Source of the DNA: an uncultured delta proteobacterium
Lineage (GTDB): Bacteria; Myxococcota; Myxococcia; Myxococcales; 40CM-4-68-19
Direction of reading: 5' to 3'
DNA: 40,425 nt
Assembly: GCA_903911145.1 (NCBI GenBank)
Contig: CAIWCD010000047.1
Span: 1-40,425, forward strand
Of the stretch, positions 23,323 through 30,708 are shown one piece after another. Below the pieces are notes generated by a model, which saw only the letters and a program-made list of their open reading frames with translations, was not told the DNA's origin and did not search any database. The translations under genes were made by a program, and so were the position numbers. How positions within the stretch are numbered: position 1 is the first letter of the stretch; every line of letters starts with the position of its first letter.

Positions 23323-23847
23323 ATGACCGGGCTCATCACGGAAGAGATTCAGGCGCACGACTCTTCCGCGGGGTTCACCTGTGGGAAGGCGGAGCTCGAC
23401 GAATTCTTCTCGCAGCGCGCTCACAGCAACCACGAGCGCGGTCTCGGCAAGACGTTCGTGCTCCACGCCAACGAAGCCAGTCTGCCGACGGTCATCGGCT
23501 TCTACACGCTCTGCATGAGCAGTATCGCTCGCGAAGGACTGGCGCGAGCGCCGCGGAAGGTTCGTTCAAACGTGCCCCGCGATATCCCTGTCGCGCTGAT
23601 TGGCCGTCTCGCAGTTGACCAACGCGCGCAGGGTCGTAGGCTCGGAGAGGCGCTGCTCATCGACGCGTTTCGCCGCATTCTCTCCGCTGCGAATGCTGTC
23701 GGGTGCGCGGGAGTTCTCGTCCACGCCAAAGACGATTCGGCGGTGGCGTTCTACGCGAAGTACGGATTCATCGACCTCGACCCAGCTGCTCCGCATCCTC
23801 GCTCGATGCTGCTCGCACTGGATACCGTCGTTGCCGCTGTGAAGTAG
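23323..23847 (+). CDS. GNAT acetyltransferase toxin (TacT/AtaT-like)
   Basis: 174 residues. The N-terminus has the phrase typical of this toxin group, GFTCGKAELDEFFSQRAHSN followed by TFVL. The acetyl-CoA site is in VALIGRLAVDQRAQGRRLGE (motif A with the Q/RxxGxx turn), and the last strand region is FYAKYGFIDLD. TacT and AtaT toxins acetylate the amino group of charged tRNAs and stop translation. The RHH protein just upstream is the expected antitoxin and autorepressor. The start at 23323 was chosen because it begins the domain and follows the antitoxin stop by 10 bases. A terminator hairpin follows. Confidence 0.82.
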   Translation: MTGLITEEIQAHDSSAGFTCGKAELDEFFSQRAHSNHERGLGKTFVLHANEASLPTVIGFYTLCMSSIAREGLARAPRKVRSNVPRDIPVALIGRLAVDQRAQGRRLGEALLIDAFRRILSAANAVGCAGVLVHAKDDSAVAFYAKYGFIDLDPAAPHPRSMLLALDTVVAAVK

Positions 23848-23878
23848 CCGCCAGCGATCCATCCCCATCACCAACTCG

Positions 23879-23913
23879 AGGGCAGTCCTGGTCAACGCCG
23901 GGGCTGCCCTTTT
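23879..23913 (+). terminator. Terminator hairpin between the toxin and MoxR genes
   Basis: AGGGCAG at 23879-23885 pairs with CTGCCCT at 23904-23910 over an 18-base loop, ending in TTTT. It separates the toxin-antitoxin unit from the MoxR/VWA unit, whose ATG follows 19 bases later. Any promoter for MoxR must therefore overlap the hairpin, or transcription reads through it. Confidence 0.65.
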
Positions 23914-23932
23914 CACGTTCAGAGGCACGCTT

Positions 23933-25069
23933 ATGGTCAATCCCATCCAGCAGCTCCGCGCAGATCTCGCTTCCCGTTTCCCCGAACGCAAATCCGTCAT
24001 CGACGGCGCTCTCTCTGCAATCCTCGCTGGCGAGCACGTCCTGCTCATTGGCCCTCCGGGTACGGCCAAGTCCGCGCTCGTCAGGGCAATCGCGCAGGCG
24101 TTCTCCGGCATCTACTTCGAGCGGCTGCTCACCAAGTTCTCCACGCCCGAGGAGTTGTTCGGTCCGATCAGCTTGAAAGCCCTCGAGCAGGATCGCTTCG
24201 CCCGCGTTCTCACCGGAAAGCTGCCCGAAGCCGAGTTCGCATTCGTCGATGAGATCTTCAAGGCCAACAGCGCGATCTTGAACTCGCTGCTGACGCTCGT
24301 GAACGAACGCGTCTTTCATAACGACGGAGCGCCGATCCCCTGCCCGCTCGTCAGTCTCTTCGGCGCGAGCAATGAACTTCCTGACGGCAAGGAGCTCGAG
24401 GCGCTGTTCGATCGATTCATGCTCCGCTTCGACGTGGGCTACCTGCTGCGTCCGGCGAATCTGCGTGCCGTCATGCTCGCGCCCGAGCCTGTCCTGACGA
24501 CGGCGCTATCGATGGCAGATCTGCGCAAGGCTCAGCGAGATTCCGCTGCGGTGAAGCTCACGGACGCCACTGTGGATGCCGTGATCTCCATTCGCGAGGC
24601 GTGCGCAGCAGAGGGAATCATCGCCAGTGATCGGCGCTGGAAGAAGAGTCTGAAGATCCTCCAGAGCGCGGCGTATCTCGCTGGTGCAAAGGAGACCAGT
24701 CCCGAGGATGCGGCGCTGCTCACGGACTCGCTGTGGCGCGAGCCGAAGGAGCGGGCGAAGGTTGCTCGCCTGGTTGGGAAGCTCGCCGATCCCGTGAGCT
24801 CGCAGGCCACGGAGATCCTGGACGCTGCACGAGAGACGTCGCAGAAAGTCGCGGCGCTCAAGAGCGGTGATCGCAAGAGCTACATCGCTCAGGCCGCGCA
24901 GGCGTTGGAGCAGTTCGGCCAACAGAAGACCGCGCTGACGAAGCTGGCTCGCTCCGCAGGCAGGCGCGCGAAGGAAGTCATCTCCGACGCGACCAGCGAC
25001 ATCGAATCGCTGCACGCAGATCTCGCTCGCAGCGTGAGTGCCGGGCTGGGGCTCCGGAGCGCGTCGTGA
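23933..25069 (+). CDS. MoxR-family AAA+ ATPase (RavA-like)
   Basis: 378 residues. Walker A is LLIGPPGTAKSALVRA, Walker B is FAFVDEIFKANS and sensor 1 is FGASNELP. A DRFMLRFDVGYL stretch with the Arg finger follows. The pattern LLTKFSTPEELFGP is characteristic of MoxR/RavA. The AAA core ends near residue 230; the last 130 residues are helical with a coiled-coil character. MoxR proteins work with a VWA partner to remodel or load metals into client proteins, and the partner gene follows with a 4-base overlap. AGAGG precedes the ATG. Confidence 0.86.
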   Translation: MVNPIQQLRADLASRFPERKSVIDGALSAILAGEHVLLIGPPGTAKSALVRAIAQAFSGIYFERLLTKFSTPEELFGPISLKALEQDRFARVLTGKLPEAEFAFVDEIFKANSAILNSLLTLVNERVFHNDGAPIPCPLVSLFGASNELPDGKELEALFDRFMLRFDVGYLLRPANLRAVMLAPEPVLTTALSMADLRKAQRDSAAVKLTDATVDAVISIREACAAEGIIASDRRWKKSLKILQSAAYLAGAKETSPEDAALLTDSLWREPKERAKVARLVGKLADPVSSQATEILDAARETSQKVAALKSGDRKSYIAQAAQALEQFGQQKTALTKLARSAGRRAKEVISDATSDIESLHADLARSVSAGLGLRSAS

Positions 25070-26328
25070 AGCGGATCATCTATGACGTTCCGAAATGGCA
25101 CGTGCTCATGCACCGGACTTCACGAGGTCTGCCGCTGGCCGAGACCAGTGACGACGCGAGAGTGCGCTTTGAAGATGAGCTGTTCGAGAGGTTGTACTCG
25201 GGAGAGCCCGATCTGCTTCCGGAGAAGCAGCGCTCTGCAGAGCTGCGAGAGTGGGCGGAGAAGATCCACGGCGTCTGCGATCAGCTGCCGGAATTCCAGC
25301 GGCTGACCTCGTACTGCCGTGGCGATGCCGATGTCGCCGGAATGGCCGTCGAAGAGCTGATGGATCTGCTCGAACCACATCTGCAGAAGCCGCCTGACGA
25401 AGCATCAGCGCCACTGCTACGCCGGGCCATCAACGCCGGATGCAGCAAGGCAGTGGCTGCCATCGATGCGCAGAGCGAAGCCGTTGATGCTCTCGAGCAG
25501 GTGGGCTTCAGCAGCAAGCTCGGCAATGCGACCGGGTCTCGGAATCCGATCTCATCTCGCGCGTTGGCCAAGCGGCTCAAAGATGATCCCCGCCTGCGGG
25601 ACATCGCCAAGCTCGCTGGCAGGTTCAAGCGCATCGCGGCGAACAAACAGCGGAGCAAAGTGAAGCACGGCGCTGACGAGATCGCCGACGTTGAGATGGG
25701 CGCTGACATCGGGAGGCTGTTGCCGTCGGAGCTCTGCCGTTTGAATCAGCCAGCGCAGCGGCTGTCGTTCCTGCGAGACCTGACCGAGCGGCAGTGCATG
25801 CAGTATCGGCTCAGCGGGAAAGAGCCGCTGGGCAAGGGTCCGCTGGTTCTGCTCTTGGATAAGAGCGGCAGCATGGATGGCGCGAAGGACGTCTGGGGAA
25901 CGGCGATCGCACTGGCGCTCCTGGACATCGCGCAGAAGCAGCGGCGCATCTTCCATCTCATCTGTTTCGAGTCCGTGTTGCGCTACGAGGCCACTGTGCT
26001 GCCGGGGGATCCGCTGCCTGAAGAAGGGTTGTTCGTGAAGCCGAGTGGCGGCACTGAAATCGGCGACGCAATGAAACGGGCGCTGGATCTGATCGAGACG
26101 ACGCCGGCGCAGTTGAAGAAGGCCGACGTCGTTCTCATCACCGATGGATGGAGCGAGCCCAGCAGTGCTCCTGCTCTGCGCGCACTGGCGAAGGAGCTTG
26201 GCGTCACCGTGCTGGGATTCGGCATCGGTGTTGGCGAGGAGATCATCCAGCCTTGGTGCGATCAGCTTCGCGTTGTTCAGAAGCTCGAGATGGATGACGC
26301 AGCCGCCACGATGCTGTTCGGGCTGTAG
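25066..26328 (+). CDS. VWA-domain partner of the MoxR ATPase (ViaA-like)
   Basis: 420 residues from a GTG that overlaps the stop of the ATPase gene (GTGA). The N-terminal 240 residues are helical. The VWA domain follows, with an intact MIDAS: LLLDKSGSMDG (DxSxS), the Thr in PSGGTEIGDAM and the Asp in VVLITDGWSEP. This plan (helical N-part, VWA at the C-end, encoded next to a RavA-like ATPase) is that of ViaA/CoxE-type adaptors. The pair probably forms one chaperone complex. What it acts on is unknown; the LON-domain gene downstream is a possible third component. Confidence 0.84.
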   Translation: MKRIIYDVPKWHVLMHRTSRGLPLAETSDDARVRFEDELFERLYSGEPDLLPEKQRSAELREWAEKIHGVCDQLPEFQRLTSYCRGDADVAGMAVEELMDLLEPHLQKPPDEASAPLLRRAINAGCSKAVAAIDAQSEAVDALEQVGFSSKLGNATGSRNPISSRALAKRLKDDPRLRDIAKLAGRFKRIAANKQRSKVKHGADEIADVEMGADIGRLLPSELCRLNQPAQRLSFLRDLTERQCMQYRLSGKEPLGKGPLVLLLDKSGSMDGAKDVWGTAIALALLDIAQKQRRIFHLICFESVLRYEATVLPGDPLPEEGLFVKPSGGTEIGDAMKRALDLIETTPAQLKKADVVLITDGWSEPSSAPALRALAKELGVTVLGFGIGVGEEIIQPWCDQLRVVQKLEMDDAAATMLFGL

Positions 26329-26406
26329 CCGGACTTTCGGCCGCCGCCTGCATCAGCTCCTCGCAACTCACCCCTCTTCGCGGCGCCGCGGAGTGAGGAG
26401 TTGATC

Positions 26407-26523
26407 GTGGCAAACACGGCGCTGAAGACCTTCCAGCGATTGCTCACCAGCAGGCAGGCGCGAATGCTTGCGGCTGCATTGCTGATGGCGATCGCGGGAA
26501 ACATCAGAGGCGACAGGCGGTAG
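26407..26523 (+). CDS. Possible 38-residue peptide
   Basis: GTG start with GAGGAG six bases upstream. The peptide is basic and amphipathic in its first half (ALKTFQRLLTSRQARM) and then hydrophobic (LAAALLMAIAGNI), ending GDRR. It could sit in or on the membrane. It lies in the 366-base gap between the VWA and LON genes, followed by a strong hairpin. The good ribosome binding site and position support it, but so short a frame could occur by chance. Confidence 0.4.
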   Translation: MANTALKTFQRLLTSRQARMLAAALLMAIAGNIRGDRR

Positions 26524-26587
26524 CCGGAAGAGCTGCGAGTCCGCAACGTGCGCTCTCTCGCGGTGACTTCAACCAGCACGAGATCGG

Positions 26588-26623
26588 CAGGGGCTCGGGG
26601 GAGATCTCGTCTCCCGGCCCCTG
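26588..26623 (+). terminator. Long hairpin upstream of the LON-domain gene
   Basis: CAGGGGC at 26588-26594 pairs with GCCCCTG at 26617-26623. An inner stem of CGGG(G)GAGA with TCTCCCG lies inside, with a 5-base loop. About 15 bp are paired in all. Only CTTT follows, so it is a weak intrinsic terminator or a transcript-end stabiliser. Confidence 0.55.
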
Positions 26624-26694
26624 GCTTTCCTGCGCTCTTCGCCAGCCGTTGTCGCTAATCACGGTCACGCAACACGGTGATAGAAGGTGCCGCC

Positions 26695-27435
26695 ATGATC
26701 GCAGCCCTCACTTCTCTTCTGCTGGCAGCCCAACTTGCCGTCGATGGAGGGTCCGTGTCGAACGAGGCATATCAGAAGCAGGTGGACTCAGGACGGCATG
26801 CGGCAGTCACCGTTCCGTTGACGCCAATGGAAGCTCTTCCGCGACGGTTGCCGGTGTTCGCGATGCGTGGTGCGGTCCTCTTCCCGACCGCTTCTGCTCC
26901 ACTTCTTGTCGGGCGTCCGGAGACCGTTAAGTTGATCGGCGCGGTTGGCAAAGGTGGACTGCTGCTCGCGCTGACGACTCGAGATCCTGCGCAGCCAGGG
27001 CCGATCGCACCTGCGAATCTCTATTCCATTGGATGCCTCGCGCGCATCGTCGTGATCGAGCAGCAGCCAGACGGAAGCCTGATGGTCGTTCTGCAGGGGA
27101 TTCGCCGAGTGAGAGCAGGCGCGATTCAGCAGGAGGCCGACTGGTTGACCAGCGCGCCGGCAGAAATGGCCGATACGGTCGCATTGCCAGCGCACGGCCC
27201 GAGCGACTTGCTGAAGCTGTATCGCAACGCGATGCCGATGCCGCCGACAGCGACTGTGGCGACCTGGAATGACTGGTTGAACCGAGTTGAAGCGTCCCCG
27301 CTCAGTGATCAGACCTGGGCGATCGGAGGCAACCTCGGAGATGAATTCCCAGAGCAGCAGAAGTTGCTTGAAATGACTGACGCCTCTGCACGCGTGCGGT
27401 TGCTCGCCGACAAGCTGAACCATCTGCCCCGTTAA
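26695..27435 (+). CDS. Stand-alone LON substrate-binding domain protein
   Basis: 246 residues from the ATG at 26695, with AAGG eight bases upstream. A GTG at 26755 with GGAGGG just before it is an equally good start and would remove a hydrophobic N-terminus. From about residue 52 the sequence follows the N-terminal domain of Lon protease: LPVFAMRGAVLFPTASAPLL, LLLALTTRDP, LYSIGCLARIV and LMVVLQGIRRVRA. Neither the AAA+ nor the Ser-Lys protease part of Lon is present. Such single domains bind unfolded substrates or act as adaptors. Placed after a MoxR/VWA pair, it may deliver substrates to that ATPase (inference). Confidence 0.76.
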   Translation: MIAALTSLLLAAQLAVDGGSVSNEAYQKQVDSGRHAAVTVPLTPMEALPRRLPVFAMRGAVLFPTASAPLLVGRPETVKLIGAVGKGGLLLALTTRDPAQPGPIAPANLYSIGCLARIVVIEQQPDGSLMVVLQGIRRVRAGAIQQEADWLTSAPAEMADTVALPAHGPSDLLKLYRNAMPMPPTATVATWNDWLNRVEASPLSDQTWAIGGNLGDEFPEQQKLLEMTDASARVRLLADKLNHLPR

Positions 27436-27630
27436 GCGGCACGACAGACTCCGCTCCGTCCCGAGAATGTAGCGGGGACGTGACCACTGGCCTGACGTTC
27501 GTGCGCAGGTCCGAATTGCCACGCGCCGGAGAGAACCTCTAGCCCGCGGCCTTGCGCCGTCCGTTCCAAATTCCGAATTTCAACCGCTGCGCCTCTTCGC
27601 TCTCACGAGCGCGGGGGCGTTGCCGCTTCG

Positions 27631-27647
27631 AGGGCAGCGCATGCCCT
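27631..27647 (+). promoter_or_regulatory. Hairpin next to the ribosome binding site of the Rad52-like gene
   Basis: AGGGCA and TGCCCT form a 6-bp stem with a 5-base loop, only two bases before the AGGAG of the gene at 27660. It could modulate translation or be the remains of a terminator; the stem resembles that at 23879. The rest of the 27436-27659 gap shows one more small GC-rich stem (GTCCC / GGGAC near 27462-27480) and no gene. Confidence 0.4.
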
Positions 27648-27659
27648 TCAGGAGTCGAT

Positions 27660-28460
27660 ATGACCGCCAATGAGAAGAAGGCTCTGTACGCCGCGCTGTC
27701 TGCACCGTTCCCCGAGGACGCGATTGAGCGCACTGATGGCCGCGTCACCGGCCGCGGATATTCCACGACCGGCATCAAGTACCAGTACGTCGTCAACCGC
27801 CTCAACGAGGTGCTGGGCATCGGCAGCTACCGTGCTCACCGCACCGTGACCGTGAAGGAGATGCAGACCGCGAAGGGTCGTCCTGCCTTCGAGGCCATCT
27901 GCGACCTGACACTGGAGCTCGGCGAGTGGATCAACGGCGAGTTCGTCTGCTTCGCGGAGTCGCTCAGTGATGGCGCTCACCAGTCCATGTCCGAGGGCGA
28001 TGCGCGCAAGGGCGCCTACACCAATGCCTTCAAGAAGGCGGCTGCGTTCTTCGGCGTGGGCAGGCAGGCCTACGAGGGCAGCATCGATGACGATGCGGTG
28101 CCTGCAGAGGCTGAGGGCGAGAACGTGATTCGCATCCCGTCTGCTCCTGCACCCGCAGCGCCGACGCAGCAGCAGTCCGCACCACCGCCGCGTGCAACCC
28201 CAACACCCACGCCGCTCCCGATGCAGACGCCGAGTCGCAATCGCCTCACCAGCAAGCAGCTCGCAGCGCTGTGGGCCTTGGCCCGCAAGCTCGGGCACGA
28301 TCAGAGCCAGTTCCGGCAGAGCATCCGTCAACGCGAAGGAGTGCAGCCGGAATTTCTCTCGCGCGAGATCGCCTCGAAGCTCATCGGCGAGATGTCTGCT
28401 CAGCTCGGCAACGGACACGCTGCGCAGTACGAGGAGCGCCAGGTCGGGCAAGAGGGCTGA
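27660..28460 (+). CDS. Rad52/Rad22-type single-strand annealing protein
   Basis: 266 residues from the ATG at 27660, with AGGAG five bases upstream. The N-terminal 150 residues follow the Rad52 core: YQYVVNRLNEVLGIGSYRAH, a beta-sheet with a FEAICDLTLEL strand, and the hallmark RKGAYTNAFKKAAAFFGVGR that binds single-stranded DNA. A Pro/Gln-rich linker (about 165-195) and a small helical C-domain (SKQLAALWALARKLG, like the tail of other phage SSAPs that recruit SSB) follow. It would anneal complementary strands during phage-type recombination or replication. The nuclease gene begins one base after its stop. Confidence 0.8.
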   Translation: MTANEKKALYAALSAPFPEDAIERTDGRVTGRGYSTTGIKYQYVVNRLNEVLGIGSYRAHRTVTVKEMQTAKGRPAFEAICDLTLELGEWINGEFVCFAESLSDGAHQSMSEGDARKGAYTNAFKKAAAFFGVGRQAYEGSIDDDAVPAEAEGENVIRIPSAPAPAAPTQQQSAPPPRATPTPTPLPMQTPSRNRLTSKQLAALWALARKLGHDQSQFRQSIRQREGVQPEFLSREIASKLIGEMSAQLGNGHAAQYEERQVGQEG

Positions 28461-28461
28461 G

Positions 28462-29271
28462 ATGGGCGCGTTGCCCATCGTCGAGTACGGGACGCTGTAC
28501 GCCAGCGTCTCTCAGCTCAAGACGTTCCTGATGTGCCCGAGGAAGTTTGACCTCCGCTACGTGCGTGGAGCGTCACCGGCGTTCATCCCTGCTGCGCTGG
28601 CGTTCGGCACGGCAGTTCATTCGGCACTCGCGCGCTTCTATCTGGGGCATCAGCTCAACGGCACAGCACCGCCGCTGGAGTTGATCACGCAGACGTTCAG
28701 AGACGCGTGGGCCGCAGCGACAGCAGGTCCAGTGCCGTTGCAGGTGGACGATGACGAGGACATCACCAAGCTCATCGATCTCGGCGTGCGGATGCTCACC
28801 GTCTTCCATGCGCACGCGGCCGACAAGCCCGTGCTCGTGGAGGCCATCGAGTCGCCGTTCGCAGTACCGCTGCACGATCCCTCCACGGGCGAAGTGCTGG
28901 AGGAGATGCTCATCGGCGTGTTCGACCTGGTTGTTCGCGAGGGCGAGCGCCGGGTGATCGTGGAGCACAAGACGTCTGCGAAGAAGTACGCGCAGGATCA
29001 GCTGGAGCACGACCTGCAGATGAGCGGCTACAAGTTCGCGGCGAATGAACTTGGCTGGAGCGAAACAGGTCTGCGCTTCCAGGTCCTGACGAAGACGAAG
29101 ACACCAGCGGTGCAGTTGGACGATATCGTTCGCGGCCCGCTGGCCAATGACGATTTTCTCCGCACGGCAGTTGGAGTCCTGCGTGGCATCGACGCCGGTG
29201 TCAGCTACCCGGTGCGCGGCTGGCAGTGCAGAGGCTGTCCGTTTCGTGCGCCGTGCGAGACGCTGCCGTGA
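28462..29271 (+). CDS. PD-(D/E)XK nuclease with Fe-S-type Cys cluster (Cas4/RecB-like)
   Basis: 269 residues. Visible motifs are SQLKTFLMCPRKFDLRY (first Cys), ALAFGTAVHSAL (motif His), GVFDLVV (catalytic Asp), VIVEHKTSAKKY (ExK), QLEHDLQMSGY (QxxxY) and a C-terminal CRGCPFRAPC. One early and three late Cys are the 4Fe-4S pattern of Cas4, AddB and related exonucleases. It most likely resects DNA ends for the annealing protein encoded just upstream, like exonuclease and Red-beta of phage lambda. No cas1 or CRISPR array is present, so a CRISPR role is unlikely. AGAGG precedes the ATG. Confidence 0.84.
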   Translation: MGALPIVEYGTLYASVSQLKTFLMCPRKFDLRYVRGASPAFIPAALAFGTAVHSALARFYLGHQLNGTAPPLELITQTFRDAWAAATAGPVPLQVDDDEDITKLIDLGVRMLTVFHAHAADKPVLVEAIESPFAVPLHDPSTGEVLEEMLIGVFDLVVREGERRVIVEHKTSAKKYAQDQLEHDLQMSGYKFAANELGWSETGLRFQVLTKTKTPAVQLDDIVRGPLANDDFLRTAVGVLRGIDAGVSYPVRGWQCRGCPFRAPCETLP

Positions 29272-29444
29272 GCCGCCAACAGGAGCTCGCGCGCATCACG
29301 TCTCTCGTGAAAGCTGCTCGGCTTCTCGTCGATGCGTACGTCGTTGAGGGCCTCGGCACGGAGGAAGAGACGCGAGAAGCGCCGCTGGTGATCGCAGCGT
29401 TGCTCATGCTCCTGCTCGAGGAGTTGGGCAGGCTGAAGAAGTGA
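29268..29444 (+). CDS. Small helical protein coupled to the nuclease
   Basis: 58 residues from a GTG overlapping the nuclease stop (GTGA). It is helical, with ITSLVKAARLLVDAYV and a Leu-rich C-terminal helix (LVIAALLMLLLEELGRLKK) that may be amphipathic or membrane-bound. The coupling suggests equal production with the nuclease. Function unknown. Confidence 0.5.
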   Translation: MSRQQELARITSLVKAARLLVDAYVVEGLGTEEETREAPLVIAALLMLLLEELGRLKK

Positions 29445-29550
29445 AGGGAGAGAGGCTGGGCGTGATGCCTGCGCCGCTCTTCTTTTGACTCGACGAAGAG
29501 CACGCTGGCGCTGCGAATTCGCGCGCTGAAAAAGAGTGCGCATCGGAGAG

Positions 29551-29578
29551 TTGACTCGGCCGATCCAATGCTCATTTT
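29551..29578 (+). promoter_or_regulatory. Weak promoter candidate before the structured element
   Basis: TTGACT at 29551-29556 is a good -35 box. CATTTT at 29573-29578 is a poor -10 box at 16-base spacing. Transcription from here would pass into the structured element at 29645. The rest of 29445-29644 shows no gene. Confidence 0.3.
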
Positions 29579-29644
29579 GGAGCAACGAAACACCGCGCGC
29601 CCATGCAGGCACTGCATTGGCCGCATTCCGAGCCTTGAGCTCGC

Positions 29645-29800
29645 AAGCACGAAGTCCCGCCGTCGCGGGGGAGTGCTTCACGCCGAAGCAAGGCGTGCCC
29701 CCGCAACGATCAGTGTGTGAACCCTGGTGGCGTAACGCCACCGCGCGAGGTCACACGGCAGTTGGACACAAGGAGCCGGGGTGCCACCCGGCCCGTGTGA
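29645..29800 (+). ncRNA. Structured element with competing stems (possible leader RNA or ncRNA)
   Basis: Four consecutive hairpins fill 156 bases. P1: AAGCAC 29645-29650 / GTGCTT 29673-29678, with inner CCCGC 29656-29660 / GCGGG 29665-29669. P2: CACGCC 29679-29684 / GGCGTG 29692-29697. P3: GTGTGA 29715-29720 / TCACAC 29751-29756, with inner GGTGGCG 29726-29732 / CGCCACC 29736-29742. P4: GCCGGG 29775-29780 / CCCGGC 29787-29792. Two alternatives compete. GCGGGGG 29665-29671 can pair with CCCCCGC 29698-29704 instead of forming P1. TCACACGG 29751-29758 can pair with CCGTGTGA 29793-29800 instead of forming P3. No known riboswitch or ribozyme core was recognised. The strand is not certain, because stems form on both. 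Confidence 0.5.
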
Positions 29801-30013
29801 GTTGTGCAGGACTTCAAGACGGTGGCCCTCGAGGCTGTCGCGGTTGGTGCTGGCGAAGTTGCGGATGCGGTTGAAAATGAGGCGAGGGATCGTGGGGCGG
29901 CTGCTGAAGCCGTGTCTTCGCCCAGTGGCGGCGTGCTGCCTCGCCAACCCGCCGTTGGATCGATTGCCGCTCGTCACTCCCGCCAGCCTGTCGTGGCAGG
30001 CGTCTCTCGCGAG

Positions 30014-30418
30014 ATGCAGGCTGACGTGCTGTCCCGTCTCGTCGCCGCGGCAATTCTCGGCGCCGAAACCTCGGCGTTTGAAGATCAGGTTCGCCAAGCC
30101 GTCGCTGTACTCGAGTCAGCGCGCGTTCCTCCCTCCGGGACTCCACTCTCAATCGCACAGGCCGCGAAACGACTCGGCGTGAGCACGAGCCGCACGCTGA
30201 TGCCCGCCATCGCCGCCAAGTTGGTCGCAACGATCCCCTGGGGCCGAAGCCGCCGTCGCATTTCGGTCGAGGAGATTGAGCGCCTTGAACGCGATGGGTT
30301 CGGCGGAAAGAAGCGCCGCAGCAAACCAGCGAAGGGTTTGCGAGCGAAGGAGCCACAGCACACCGAGACGAAATCTCGCGCTCGGCTCTCCTACGCAGAC
30401 GCCCTCGCAGGGAAGTGA
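30014..30418 (+). CDS. Excisionase/MerR-like HTH protein
   Basis: 134 residues from the ATG at 30014. The frame is open from a GTG at 29804, directly after the structured element, but the extra 70 residues read poorly. An N-terminal helix pair (DVLSRLVAAAILG and AFEDQVRQAVAVLES) precedes a winged HTH domain (about 45-95): LSIAQAAKRLGVSTSRTLMP, then IPWGRSRRRISVEEIERL. This strand-helix-helix-wing pattern is that of phage excisionases and helix_turn_helix_17 proteins. The Lys/Arg-rich tail would add DNA contacts. As the last gene before the repeats and the tRNA, it is well placed to act on an attachment site (inference). Confidence 0.55.
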   Translation: MQADVLSRLVAAAILGAETSAFEDQVRQAVAVLESARVPPSGTPLSIAQAAKRLGVSTSRTLMPAIAAKLVATIPWGRSRRRISVEEIERLERDGFGGKKRRSKPAKGLRAKEPQHTETKSRARLSYADALAGK

Positions 30419-30472
30419 GTTCGGCGTCCTGTGGGTCGCCGCATCGTCCACGTGATGCGTTCTCGCAGGGGG

Positions 30473-30625
30473 CGAGTGGATGGAAAAGTGGTTTTCTCAG
30501 AGGAGAACACGCGGGGCCGAGTGGATGGCGAGTGGACGCCGAGTGGATGCCCGAACGGAGTCCTCAGAGGAGAACAACTGGAGGCCGAGTGGATGGACCG
30601 GATTCATCCACTCGCTATCCACTCG
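30473..30625. repeat. 67-bp tandem repeat with 11-bp iterons beside tRNA-Cys
   Basis: The 11-mer CGAGTGGATGG and close variants occur seven times. Five are direct: 30473-30483, 30518-30528, 30529-30539, 30540-30550 and 30586-30596. Two are inverted: 30604-30614 and 30615-30625. Three direct copies and the two inverted ones are exactly head-to-tail, 11 bases apart, about one helical turn. The word CTCAGAGGAGAACA recurs at 30496 and 30563. Together this makes two units of about 67 bp starting at 30473 and 30540. A short repeat ATTCGGGCAAA follows at about 30636-30658. The 290-base gap between the HTH gene and the tRNA thus consists mostly of protein-binding-like repeats. Confidence 0.75.
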
Positions 30626-30708
30626 TTTTGGGCCGATTCGGGCAAATTCGGGCAAAGCCGCCCGAAGGCGACTTGCTGCGAAACTGCCGGATTTTACGGG
30701 AGAAAGAG

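Noticed and set aside
28462-29271. CRISPR-Cas system suggested by a Cas4-like nuclease
   Set aside because: No cas1, cas2 or effector gene and no repeat-spacer array is present. The neighbour is a Rad52-type annealing protein, so a phage-type recombination role fits better.
29678-30097. 139-residue minus-strand frame across the structured element
   Set aside because: It spans all of hairpins P3 and P4, has no ribosome binding site and overlaps the better plus-strand HTH frame. It remains possible but unsupported.
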